The notes beneath the pieces were generated by a model that was not told where the DNA came from, did no database searches, and saw nothing but the letters and a program-made list of their open reading frames with translations. Positions 1 to 5,769 of a stretch of DNA of 5,769 bases are shown here, in pieces. Each line of letters opens with the position of its first letter. The first letter of the stretch is position 1. Made by a program: the position numbers and the translations under genes. The stretch comes from an uncultured Angelakisella sp. GTDB taxonomy: Bacteria; Bacillota; Clostridia; Oscillospirales; Ruminococcaceae. Location: NCBI GenBank assembly GCA_910585535.1, contig CAJUFK010000170.1:1-5769 (forward strand). The letters are read 5' to 3'.

Positions 1-4
1 GGAT

Positions 5-48
5 TTTACATTTCTCCGATAACCGATTTGACATTCGGGCGGTATGAT
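5..48 (+). promoter_or_regulatory. Putative Pho-box-like promoter of the pst operon
   Basis: Two near-identical octamers, TTTACATT at 5-12 and TTGACATT at 28-35, lie in direct orientation 23 bases apart, about two helical turns. PhoB/PhoP-family regulators are known to bind TTNACA-like direct repeats with about 11-base periodicity. The expected middle copy near 16-21 reads CCGATA and is poor. A TATGAT hexamer at 43-48 is a good -10 candidate and starts 9 bases after the second TTGACA. That is too close for a sigma-70 -35/-10 pair, but fits an activator box that replaces the -35, as in PhoB-dependent promoters. No convincing -35 sits 16-18 bases upstream of the -10. A regulatory role is inference; sequence left of the window might hold more repeats. 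Confidence 0.4.
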
Positions 49-98
49 TTGGGCGTAGTCCGAAATGAAAATCATGAAACGAGAAGGAGAAATGCAAA

Positions 99-911
99 AT
101 GAAGTTTGGAAAGAAAATTCTGGCTCTCGGTCTTATGGGGGTACTTGCTCTTTCTGTGCTGACAGGCTGCGGAAGTACCGGCGGCACGGTATCCACGGAT
201 GGCTCCACCTCTATGGAAAAGGTGATCGGGGCGCTGAAGGAAACCTTTGAAAGCGAAAACAAGTCCATCTCCGTCACATACAACCCCACCGGCTCCGGCT
301 CAGGAATTACGGCGGCGGCGGAGGGGCGCTGCGACATCGGTCTTTCCAGCCGTGACCTGAAGGATGAGGAGATCGCACAGGGACTTGAGGGCACTGTACT
401 GGCCTACGACGGTATCGCCATTATCGTCAATCCGGAAAATCCTGTCGCCGATCTGGATGTGGAAACTATCGGCAAGATTTTCACCGGCGAGATCACAAAC
501 TGGAGCGATGTGGGCGGCGCTGACGCCGAGATCGTGCTCATTGGCAGAGAGGCCGGCAGCGGCACCCGAGATGGTTTTGAATCCATCACCGGCACAAAGG
601 ACAACTGCAAATACCGTCAGGAGCTGACCTCTACCGGAGACGTCATCACCACCGTGGCAGGCAATCCGGCGGCGGTTGGCTATGCCTCGCTCGCGTCGCT
701 TAAGGACAGTGTGAAAGCGCTCACCGTGGGCGGCGTTACGCCCAGCGACGAAACCATCAAGGACGGCAGTTATCCTGTGCAGCGCAACTTTGTACTGGTG
801 ACAAAAAAAGACGAAACCCTCAGCCCTTCGGCGCAGAAGTTCTTCGACTACATCACTTCCGAAGAAGCGGCGGAGGTCATCAAAAATGCAGGCGCAGTGC
901 CTGTGAAGTGA
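99..911 (+). CDS. pstS: Phosphate-binding lipoprotein PstS (ABC transporter substrate-binding subunit)
   Basis: Extracytoplasmic receptor that binds inorganic phosphate and hands it to the PstC-PstA permease. The 270-residue product begins with a lipoprotein signal: basic MKFGKK, a hydrophobic stretch, then the lipobox LTGC at 21-24, so Cys24 should be lipidated and anchor the protein to the outer membrane face. The PstS-type PBP fold is recognisable from GSTSMEK (35-41), TGSGSGI (64-70), SSRDL (83-87), YDGIAIIVNP (103-112), IFTGEITNW (127-135), EAGSGTR (151-157) and YPVQRNF (225-231). The GSTS, SGSG, Asp104 and SGTR elements correspond to phosphate-coordinating loops of the family. It is shorter than the E. 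coli protein (about 346) but normal for Gram-positive members. The start is fixed by AAGGAGA at 84-90, 8 bases upstream. It ends in tandem in-frame stops, TGA (909-911) and TAA (912-914). As first gene it sits directly behind the putative Pho promoter. Confidence 0.96.
   Translation: MKFGKKILALGLMGVLALSVLTGCGSTGGTVSTDGSTSMEKVIGALKETFESENKSISVTYNPTGSGSGITAAAEGRCDIGLSSRDLKDEEIAQGLEGTVLAYDGIAIIVNPENPVADLDVETIGKIFTGEITNWSDVGGADAEIVLIGREAGSGTRDGFESITGTKDNCKYRQELTSTGDVITTVAGNPAAVGYASLASLKDSVKALTVGGVTPSDETIKDGSYPVQRNFVLVTKKDETLSPSAQKFFDYITSEEAAEVIKNAGAVPVK
887..905 (+). other. Small hairpin at the pstS-pstC junction
   Basis: CAGGC (889-893) pairs perfectly with GCCTG (899-903) around a 5-base loop. 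G-U pairs at 888/904 and 887/905 could extend the stem. It lies in the last codons of pstS, just before the weak pstC ribosome site, and has no following T-run, so it is not an intrinsic terminator. It might stabilise upstream pstS mRNA or limit pstC translation. A stem this short can occur by chance, and both arms are coding. Confidence 0.25.
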
Positions 912-918
912 TAAACCC

Positions 919-1794
919 ATGAAGAACAGAAAAGCGGCTTTTGAAAAACTTGTCTACGGGATCTTCCTGCTGCTGGGGCTTGTGACGGTGGGCTGCGTGC
1001 TGCTCATCACCGTATATCTGGTGATCGCCGGACTGCCGGCGATTCGAGAGATAGGGCTTGTGCAGTTCCTATTCGGGAGGGTGTGGGCGTCCACTGCGGC
1101 AGAGCCATCCTATGGGATATTGCCCTTTATCCTCACCAGCGTTTACGGCACGGCCGGGGCGATTGTCATCGGCGTGCCCGTGGGCTTCCTGACAGCGGTG
1201 TACCTTGCAAAGCTGGCTCCGAAAGGGGTGAAATCTGCGGTGGGTACGGCGGTCAGCCTGCTGGCGGGCATCCCGTCGGTGGTGTACGGTCTGGTGGGTA
1301 TGATCGTACTGGTTCCCGCCATAAGAGAAGCCTTCCGGCTGCCCGACGGGGCAAGCCTTTTTGCTGCCATCCTCGTGCTGGCGGTAATGATTTTGCCCTC
1401 CATCGTAAAGGTGTCAGTCACAGCACTGGAGGCCGTGCCAAAAGAATATGAAGATGCTTCCCTGTCTCTTGGTGCGACGCCGGTGGAAACCTATTTCAGA
1501 GTGTCTGTTCCAGCGGCAAAAAGCGGCATTGCCGCCGCCGTGGTGCTGGGCGTAGGCAGGGCCATTGGCGAGGCTATGGCGGTTATGATGGTCTGCGGGA
1601 ATGTGGCGAATATGCCCTCTCTGTTCGGCAGCGTGCGCTTTCTTACAACGGCTGTGGCAACCGAGATGTCCTATTCCTCCGGTCTGCAACGGCAGGCGCT
1701 GTTTTCCATTGCTCTGGTGCTGTTCCTCTTTATCATGCTGATTAACGCCTGCCTCAACTTCTTTTTGAAGCGGGACAAGGAGGGAGCCAAATGA
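919..1794 (+). CDS. pstC: Phosphate ABC transporter permease PstC
   Basis: One of the two integral membrane subunits that form the phosphate channel with PstA. The product has 291 residues, slightly below the usual 300-320, with about six predicted membrane helices (roughly 11-37, 68-97, 109-133, 146-164, 203-225, 258-283). Between the first two lies the short outside loop with FLFGRVW (50-56) and PSYGILP (63-69), typical of PstC. Other family marks are LAGIPSVVYGLVG (115-127), the cytoplasmic EAA coupling loop that contacts PstB (EAVPKEYEDASLSLGA, 171-186) and GRAIGEAMAV (213-222). The ATG follows the pstS stop by 7 bases and has only a weak GAAGTGA (905-911) as ribosome site, unlike the other genes here, so translation may depend on ribosomes finishing pstS. 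PstC is distinguished from PstA by its position after pstS and by the outside-loop motif. The last 4 bases overlap pstA. Confidence 0.96.
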   Translation: MKNRKAAFEKLVYGIFLLLGLVTVGCVLLITVYLVIAGLPAIREIGLVQFLFGRVWASTAAEPSYGILPFILTSVYGTAGAIVIGVPVGFLTAVYLAKLAPKGVKSAVGTAVSLLAGIPSVVYGLVGMIVLVPAIREAFRLPDGASLFAAILVLAVMILPSIVKVSVTALEAVPKEYEDASLSLGATPVETYFRVSVPAAKSGIAAAVVLGVGRAIGEAMAVMMVCGNVANMPSLFGSVRFLTTAVATEMSYSSGLQRQALFSIALVLFLFIMLINACLNFFLKRDKEGAK

Positions 1795-2633
1795 GCGGAA
1801 AGCGCAGGGCTTATAGTATCGTAATGAAGCTGCTGATGTGGCTTTCGGTGGGGCTGACAGGCGCATTGGTTCTCTTCCTGGTCGGCTTCATATTTGCGAA
1901 GGGACTTCCCAATATCACATGGGAGCTACTGACCGAGAGCCCCAGCTACCTGCAAAACAAAATTGGCATTCTGCCGGATATCGTGAACACGGTCTATCTT
2001 GTGCTTGCGACCCTTATTATCGTTCTGCCGCTGGGCGTGGGAGCGGCGGTCTATCTGACGGAATATGCCCATAACGGGCGCATTGTCAGCATGATCGAAT
2101 ATGCAGCCGAAACCCTTTCCGGCATTCCCTCTATCATATACGGCCTTGTGGGAATGCTGGCTTTTGCCAATAATTTCGGCAAATGTCTGCTTGCGGGCGC
2201 GCTGACGCTGGTCATTATGAATCTGCCCACCGTGATGCGCACGACACAGGAGAGCCTGAAAACAGTGCCCCAGAGCTATCGTGAGGGGGCGTTTGGTTTG
2301 GGAGCCGGAAAGTGGCGGGTCATCCGCACCGTAGTGCTTCCCGGCTGTGTAGACGGCGTTATCACCGGCTGTATCCTCACAGTGGGCAGGATCTTGGGTG
2401 AGTCGGCGGCACTGCTGTTTACGGCGGGCTTTGCCCATACCCTCGGCGGTGTTGTAAGCACACTTTTCAGCTCGGGGTGCAGCCTTACGGTGGCGCTGTA
2501 TGTCTACGCCAAAGAGCAGGGAGAGTTTGAGGTGGCCTTTGCCATCGCTGCGGTTTTAATGATACTGACGCTACTCATCAACCTTGCGGCGGCGCTTGTG
2601 AGCAGATATTTTCAAAGGAGGCGAACAGCTTGA
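1791..2633 (+). CDS. pstA: Phosphate ABC transporter permease PstA
   Basis: Second channel subunit, paralogous to PstC. The 280-residue product has about six membrane helices (approximately 13-36, 61-91, 104-122, 132-150, 188-212, 253-272). Shared permease marks are LSGIPSIIYGLVGM (109-122), matching the PstC GIPSVVYGLVGM element, the EAA loop ESLKTVPQSYREGAFGLGA (154-172) that couples to PstB, and GRILGESAAL (199-208). The early sequence GLPNITWELLTESP (38-51) is typical of PstA. The C-terminus is basic (RYFQRRRTA) and cytoplasmic. The start ATG overlaps the pstC stop as ATGA (1791-1794), with a strong site AAGGAGGG at 1777-1784, 6 bases upstream, so it can be both coupled and independently initiated. 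The length matches the family. Confidence 0.96.
   Translation: MSGKRRAYSIVMKLLMWLSVGLTGALVLFLVGFIFAKGLPNITWELLTESPSYLQNKIGILPDIVNTVYLVLATLIIVLPLGVGAAVYLTEYAHNGRIVSMIEYAAETLSGIPSIIYGLVGMLAFANNFGKCLLAGALTLVIMNLPTVMRTTQESLKTVPQSYREGAFGLGAGKWRVIRTVVLPGCVDGVITGCILTVGRILGESAALLFTAGFAHTLGGVVSTLFSSGCSLTVALYVYAKEQGEFEVAFAIAAVLMILTLLINLAAALVSRYFQRRRTA
2614..2621 (+). promoter_or_regulatory. Shine-Dalgarno site fixing the TTG start of pstB
   Basis: AAAGGAGG, a perfect anti-16S complement, ends 8 bases before TTG at 2630. The next alternatives, GTG at 2639 (17 bases away) and an ATG at codon 25, are badly placed, so this site decides the start. It lies within the last codons of pstA. Confidence 0.85.
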
Positions 2634-3385
2634 GTGCAGTGATCACAGTGAACGATTTATGCCTGTGGTACGGCAAGACCCAGGCACTGAAAAATATTGA
2701 TATGCAGATCCCGGAAAAGAGCATCACCGCCTTGATCGGTCCCTCCGGCTGCGGGAAATCCACCTTCCTCAAAACCCTGAACCGTATGAACGACCTGATC
2801 CCCGAGGTGAGGATCACAGGCGAGGTGCTGTACCAAGAGCGCAATATTTTTGAAAAATCAGTAGATGTCAACGACCTTCGGAAGAACATTGGCATGGTAT
2901 TTCAGAAGCCCAACCCCTTCCCCATGAGCGTTTACGACAATATCGCCTACGGTCCCCGTACCCACGGTATTCGCTCCAAGGCGATGCTGGATGAGATCGT
3001 GGAGCGGTCATTAAAAGGGGCGGCTATCTGGGATGAGGTGAAAGACAGGCTGAAGAAGTCTGCCCTGGGACTCTCCGGCGGGCAGCAGCAGAGGCTTTGC
3101 ATCGCCCGTGCGCTGGCGGTGGAGCCGGAGGTACTGCTGATGGACGAGCCCACCTCCGCCCTCGACCCAATCTCTACCGGCAAAATAGAGGAGCTTGCTC
3201 TTGAGCTGAAAAAGCGCTATACTATCGTTATCGTGACCCACAATATGCAGCAGGCGGTCCGAATCTCTGACCAAACGGCGTTTTTCCTGCTGGGCGAGCT
3301 GGTAGAGATAGGCGAAACGGAAGCTTTATTCTCCCAGCCCCGGGACAAGCGCACAGAAGATTACATCACAGGGAGGTTCGGATAA
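2630..3385 (+). CDS. pstB: Phosphate ABC transporter ATP-binding protein PstB
   Basis: Cytoplasmic ATPase that powers phosphate import through PstC-PstA. The 251-residue product has the complete ABC set: A-loop Tyr14 (LWYG), Walker A GPSGCGKST (37-45, Lys43), Q-loop Gln92 in VFQKPNPFPMS (90-100), signature LSGGQQQR (148-155), Walker B VLLMDE (168-173, catalytic Glu173), D-loop SALD (176-179) and switch His204 in THNMQQA (203-209). QKPNPFPMS and the C-terminal RTEDYITGRFG (241-251) are PstB-specific and separate it from other ABC ATPases. All catalytic residues are present, so it should be active. The start codon is TTG; starting at the next ATG (codon 25) would remove the A-loop. It overlaps pstA by 4 bases (TTGA, 2630-2633) and phoU by one (TAATG, 3383-3387). 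Length is normal. Confidence 0.97.
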   Translation: MSAVITVNDLCLWYGKTQALKNIDMQIPEKSITALIGPSGCGKSTFLKTLNRMNDLIPEVRITGEVLYQERNIFEKSVDVNDLRKNIGMVFQKPNPFPMSVYDNIAYGPRTHGIRSKAMLDEIVERSLKGAAIWDEVKDRLKKSALGLSGGQQQRLCIARALAVEPEVLLMDEPTSALDPISTGKIEELALELKKRYTIVIVTHNMQQAVRISDQTAFFLLGELVEIGETEALFSQPRDKRTEDYITGRFG

Positions 3386-4023
3386 TGCGTTCAAGGTTTG
3401 ATGAGCAGCTTGATCTGCTGAATAAAGAGATGATCACCATGGGCGCCCTGTGCGAAAACGCCATCGCCATGTCCGCCAAAGCTGTGGCGGAAGGCGACCT
3501 CGCCCTGACCGAGTCCATACCTGCGCTTGCAGAGCAGATCGGGCAGAAGGAAAGGGAGATCGAAAGCCTTTGCCTGAAACTGCTTTTACAGCAGCAGCCG
3601 GTGGCGAAGGATCTGCGCATCATCTCCTCCGCCCTGAAAATGGTCACGGATATGGAGCGCATCGGACATCAGTCTGCTGACATTGCCGAAATCGTCAGGA
3701 TGGCAAACCTCAAGGTGGGCGGTGATACGGAAGAAGTCCGTAACATGGCGCTTGCTGTGATAAAGATGGTCAGCGAGAGCATTGACGCCTTTGTAAAAAA
3801 AGACGACGCTATGGCACAGGCGGTCATCGCCTATGACGATGTGGTGGATGACTGCTTTGACCGTGTCAAAAAGCTGCTGATTGGCCGCTTCAGCCAACCG
3901 GGAATCGACGGTGAGCAGACCATCGACCTTTTGATGGTCGCAAAATATTTTGAACGAATCGGGGATCACGCAGTCAACATTGCAAAATGGGTGGTGTTCT
4001 CCATTACCGGAAGCAAGGGGTGA
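3385..4023 (+). CDS. phoU: Phosphate signalling regulator PhoU
   Basis: Cytoplasmic helical regulator that links the Pst transporter to the PhoR kinase and keeps Pho signalling off when phosphate is sufficient. The 212-residue product begins with MRSRFDEQL, typical of PhoU, and shows the two repeated three-helix units of the family. Each unit carries an E/DxxxD metal-binding element. The second is intact, ERIGDHAVNIAKW (190-202). The first reads ERIGHQSADIAEI (91-103), with His95 where Asp is usual; the codon is CAT at 3667-3669, one base from GAT. QPVAKDLRIISSALKMVTDMERI (71-93) is characteristic of repeat one. Length is near the usual 215-240. The ATG overlaps the pstB stop by one base, with GGGAGG at 3371-3376, 8 bases upstream. 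Its place between pstB and the two-component genes fits its role as a bridge between transport and signalling. The family call is firm; any effect of His95 is unknown. Confidence 0.95.
   Translation: MRSRFDEQLDLLNKEMITMGALCENAIAMSAKAVAEGDLALTESIPALAEQIGQKEREIESLCLKLLLQQQPVAKDLRIISSALKMVTDMERIGHQSADIAEIVRMANLKVGGDTEEVRNMALAVIKMVSESIDAFVKKDDAMAQAVIAYDDVVDDCFDRVKKLLIGRFSQPGIDGEQTIDLLMVAKYFERIGDHAVNIAKWVVFSITGSKG
4015..4023 (+). promoter_or_regulatory. Shine-Dalgarno site deciding the response-regulator start
   Basis: AAGGGGTGA overlaps the phoU stop codon and ends 5 bases before ATG 4029. It supports that ATG over the in-frame ATG at 3987. The upstream ATG would overlap phoU by 37 bases and add 14 residues not expected before the receiver's first strand (MIFCVEDD). 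Confidence 0.75.
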
Positions 4024-4028
4024 AAAAG

Positions 4029-4703
4029 ATGATTTTTTGTGTGGAGGACGACAGCGGAATTCGTGACCTGATGATATATACTCTGAACGCCGCCGGCTTT
4101 GAAGCTGTCGGCTTTGGGGATGACGCAGCGTTTTGGGAAGCCATGAAGCAGCAAAGACCGGAGCTTATCCTGCTGGATATTATGCTGCCCGGAGAGGACG
4201 GGATTTCCATTCTCAAAAGCTTGCGTTCCCAAATCGTGACAAAGGATATCCCCGTCATTATGGCCACTGCCAAGGGCACGGAATACGATAAAGTGACCGG
4301 ACTTGACTTGGGCGCAGACGATTATCTTTCAAAGCCTTTCGGCATGATGGAAATGGTGTCAAGAGTCAAGGCGGTTTTGCGCCGCACCGCTCCGAGGGAA
4401 GAACGGGAGCCTCTGCGCATCGACGGACTGGAGCTTGACCCTGGGTCCTGCATTGTTCAGATCGACGGAGAGCGTGTGGAGCTTACATTGAAAGAATTTA
4501 AGCTGCTGTTCACCTTCATGGAAAACATCGGCAGGGTGTTCACCCGTGAGCATCTGCTGGAAACCGTTTGGGGGCTGGACTATATCGGCGAAACACGAAC
4601 AGTGGATGTACATATCGGCACCCTGCGGACAAAGCTGGGGAAATACAGCAGCCTAATTGCAACGGTGCGGGGTATCGGCTACCGTATGGAGGATAAGCTA
4701 TGA
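4029..4703 (+). CDS. phoB: Response regulator, OmpR/PhoB family (PhoB/PhoP type)
   Basis: DNA-binding regulator of the phosphate-starvation response, expected to be phosphorylated by the kinase encoded next. The 224-residue product has an N-terminal receiver domain (about 1-115): acidic pocket Glu6-Asp7-Asp8, phosphoacceptor Asp50 in LILLDIMLPG (46-55), Thr80 in VIMATAKG (76-83), switch Tyr99 and Lys102-Pro103 in DDYLSKPF. The C-terminal winged helix of OmpR/PhoB type covers about 119-222, with LTLKEFKLL (142-150), FTREHLLETVWG (161-172), probable recognition helix in RTVDVHIGTLRTKL (180-193) and the wing TVRGIGYRM (212-220). All phosphotransfer residues are present. The start is chosen from the ribosome site at 4015-4023. 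It begins 5 bases after phoU and overlaps the kinase gene by 4 (ATGA). Pho specificity is inferred from context, since the domain itself is shared by many regulators; Gram-positive homologues are also called PhoP. Confidence 0.92.
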   Translation: MIFCVEDDSGIRDLMIYTLNAAGFEAVGFGDDAAFWEAMKQQRPELILLDIMLPGEDGISILKSLRSQIVTKDIPVIMATAKGTEYDKVTGLDLGADDYLSKPFGMMEMVSRVKAVLRRTAPREEREPLRIDGLELDPGSCIVQIDGERVELTLKEFKLLFTFMENIGRVFTREHLLETVWGLDYIGETRTVDVHIGTLRTKLGKYSSLIATVRGIGYRMEDKL

Positions 4704-5769
4704 CAAAACGGATTTTCCGCTCCATCTGCTTTGTCGCCATTGCGGTTTTCCTTGCCTCCTTAATTCTCATTATGGGCGTGCTGTACAGCTACTTTTCGGG
4801 GGTGCAGCAAAGGCAGCTTCAAATGCAGTTAGAGCTTGCCGCACAGGGAGTCACCAATGAAGAAACCGCCTATTTTAGCGACCTTACGGTGCGGGATTAT
4901 CGTATTACATGGATCGACACAGACGGGACGGTGCTGTATGACAGCGATGCACTCAGTTCGGATATGGAGAACCATTTGGAGCGTGAGGAGATCAAAGAAG
5001 CCCTTGCCACAGGCTATGGGGAAAGTAAACGGTATTCCGCTACGCTGATGGATCGCTCTCTTTATGCGGCGCAACGTTTGGAGGACGGAACCGTCCTGCG
5101 TCTTTCCATTGCGCAAAGCTCCATTTTAACGCTGGTACTTGGTATGGCACAGCCGATAAGCATTGTCATAGTTCTGGCGGTTGTCCTGTCCGTTGTCCTC
5201 GCTGTCCGCCTTTCTAAAAGCATTGTGAAGCCTTTGAATGAAATTGATTTAAATCATCCTCTTTCAAACGAGGGCTATGACGAACTTGCACCTCTTCTTC
5301 GTCGGATCGACGGCCAGCAGAAACAATTGCGGGGACAAAAGACCCGGCTGGAACAGAAGCAGGCCGAGCTGGACACTATCATCGGCAGTATGAGCGAAGG
5401 TATGGTACTGCTGAATGAACGAGGAAAGATCGTCAGCATCAATCCCGCTGCCATGGCTCTGCTGGGCGCAAGCCAAAATTGTGTTGGTACGGATATGCTC
5501 ACCGTCAGCAGGAATTTGGACCTGCATGACATTTTATCTCTGGCATTGCAGGGGCAGAGCGAAGTGCAGACCGTAGGCCTTGAAACCGGGCAATACCAAA
5601 TCAGCGCCAGCCCAATTATGTCTGAAGGAAAAGTTGCCGGTGCTGCTCTTTGCTTTTTCGATGTGACCGAAAAGGAAAAGGCGGAGCAGATGCGCCGTGA
5701 GTTCACCTCCAATGTGTCCCATGAGCTGAAAACGCCCCTGCACTCCATTTCCGGCTATGCGGAGCTGCT
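4700..5769 (+). CDS. phoR: Sensor histidine kinase, PhoR type (partial, 3' end outside window)
   Basis: Membrane sensor kinase, partner of the preceding regulator. My translation is open from ATG 4700 to the window end: 356 full codons and two bases, no frameshift. Order: membrane helix 1 (about 9-31); extracytoplasmic sensor of about 115 residues with RITWIDTDGTVLYDSDA (68-84), resembling the PAS/Cache-like fold of Gram-positive PhoR; membrane helix 2 (about 152-170); a short HAMP-like linker (SIVKPLNEIDLNHPL, 174-188); a probable coiled coil (about 198-226); a PAS domain (about 222-322, SEGMVLLNERGKIVSINPAA at 232-251); and the start of HisKA, FTSNVSHELKTPL (335-347), with phosphoacceptor His341. 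The catalytic ATPase domain must lie beyond the right edge. The start overlaps the regulator stop as ATGA (4700-4703), with GGAGGA at 4688-4693, 6 bases upstream. Phosphate specificity is inferred from the operon; PhoU is known to contact the PhoR PAS region in E. coli. Confidence 0.92.
   Translation, partial: MTKRIFRSICFVAIAVFLASLILIMGVLYSYFSGVQQRQLQMQLELAAQGVTNEETAYFSDLTVRDYRITWIDTDGTVLYDSDALSSDMENHLEREEIKEALATGYGESKRYSATLMDRSLYAAQRLEDGTVLRLSIAQSSILTLVLGMAQPISIVIVLAVVLSVVLAVRLSKSIVKPLNEIDLNHPLSNEGYDELAPLLRRIDGQQKQLRGQKTRLEQKQAELDTIIGSMSEGMVLLNERGKIVSINPAAMALLGASQNCVGTDMLTVSRNLDLHDILSLALQGQSEVQTVGLETGQYQISASPIMSEGKVAGAALCFFDVTEKEKAEQMRREFTSNVSHELKTPLHSISGYAEL

Noticed and set aside
28..56. 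TTGACA at 28-33 as a standard sigma-70 -35 box.
   Set aside because: At 15-19 base spacing the sequence is GC-rich (around GGGCGT) with no -10 match; the only good -10, TATGAT, is 9 bases away, too close for a -35/-10 pair.
1..102. A reading frame open from the left edge to TGA at 100-102 that would overlap pstS as ATGA, possibly the tail of an upstream gene.
   Set aside because: The frame is only 33 codons, mostly A/T at third positions unlike the genes that follow, and its peptide is not recognised. The other two forward frames have early stops, so one open frame by chance is unsurprising. It cannot be excluded without sequence to the left; if real, the promoter call would weaken.
65..250. 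Short + strand frame starting at ATG 65 across the pstS start.
   Set aside because: It overlaps the signal peptide region of pstS in another frame, lacks a good ribosome site and gives a product with no recognisable features.
300..920. A 206-codon open frame antisense to pstS.
   Set aside because: It lies wholly opposite a well-supported gene, its product has no recognisable domain, and codon bias in pstS readily leaves the antisense strand stop-poor. The other antisense frames opposite pstC, pstA, phoU and the regulator are rejected for the same reason.
1265..2160. Similar segments in pstC (about 1261-1302) and pstA (about 2115-2156) as a DNA repeat.
   Set aside because: The similarity is at protein level (GIPS..YGLVGM) with many synonymous differences, as expected of ancient paralogous permeases.
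3987..4028. Upstream ATG at 3987 as the start of the response regulator.
   Set aside because: It would overlap phoU by 37 bases, lacks a good ribosome site, and adds 14 residues before the normal receiver start; ATG 4029 has AAGGGGTGA well placed.
1..5769. Mobile elements, CRISPR arrays, tRNA/rRNA genes, riboswitches or intrinsic terminators.
   Set aside because: No transposase or integrase, no regularly spaced repeats, no RNA-gene signatures and no GC stem followed by a T-run were seen; the sequence from 99 on is almost entirely coding.

Overview
The window carries one co-directional, tightly packed operon for phosphate uptake and phosphate sensing: pstS, pstC, pstA, pstB, phoU, an OmpR/PhoB-family response regulator and a PhoR-type histidine kinase that runs off the right edge. 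All genes are on the + strand. Nearly every base from 99 to 5769 is coding, and the only non-coding stretch longer than a few bases is the 98-base leader.

The organism is probably a low-to-mid GC Gram-positive of the class Clostridia, such as a gut Oscillospiraceae or Lachnospiraceae relative. Reasons: strong AGGAGG-type Shine-Dalgarno sites, a TTG start, a lipoprotein PstS instead of a free periplasmic one, moderately GC-rich coding sequence, and the joining of pstSCAB-phoU to its own two-component pair. This placement is inference; no species can be named from the sequence.

Layout: 1-98 is an AT-richer leader with a possible Pho-box-like direct repeat (TTTACATT and TTGACATT) just upstream of a TATGAT -10-like hexamer. 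99-911 encodes the phosphate-binding lipoprotein, 919-1794 and 1791-2633 the two paralogous permeases, 2630-3385 the ATPase, 3385-4023 PhoU, 4029-4703 the response regulator and 4700-5769 the N-terminal part of the sensor kinase. Junctions are ATGA, TTGA, TAATG and ATGA overlaps or gaps of 5-7 bases, so translation is probably coupled along most of the message.

How they work together, from established knowledge of the Pst/Pho system: PstS captures inorganic phosphate outside the membrane and delivers it to the PstC-PstA channel, and PstB hydrolyses ATP to drive import. PhoU relays transporter state to PhoR and restrains it when phosphate is plentiful. PhoR phosphorylates the regulator, which activates Pho promoters, plausibly including the one in front of pstS, giving positive feedback.

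I see no previously undescribed system here. The points worth a second look are modest: the putative Pho box, a D-to-H change in the first metal-binding motif of PhoU, a weak ribosome site and small hairpin at the pstS-pstC junction, and the compact HAMP-like linker of the kinase.
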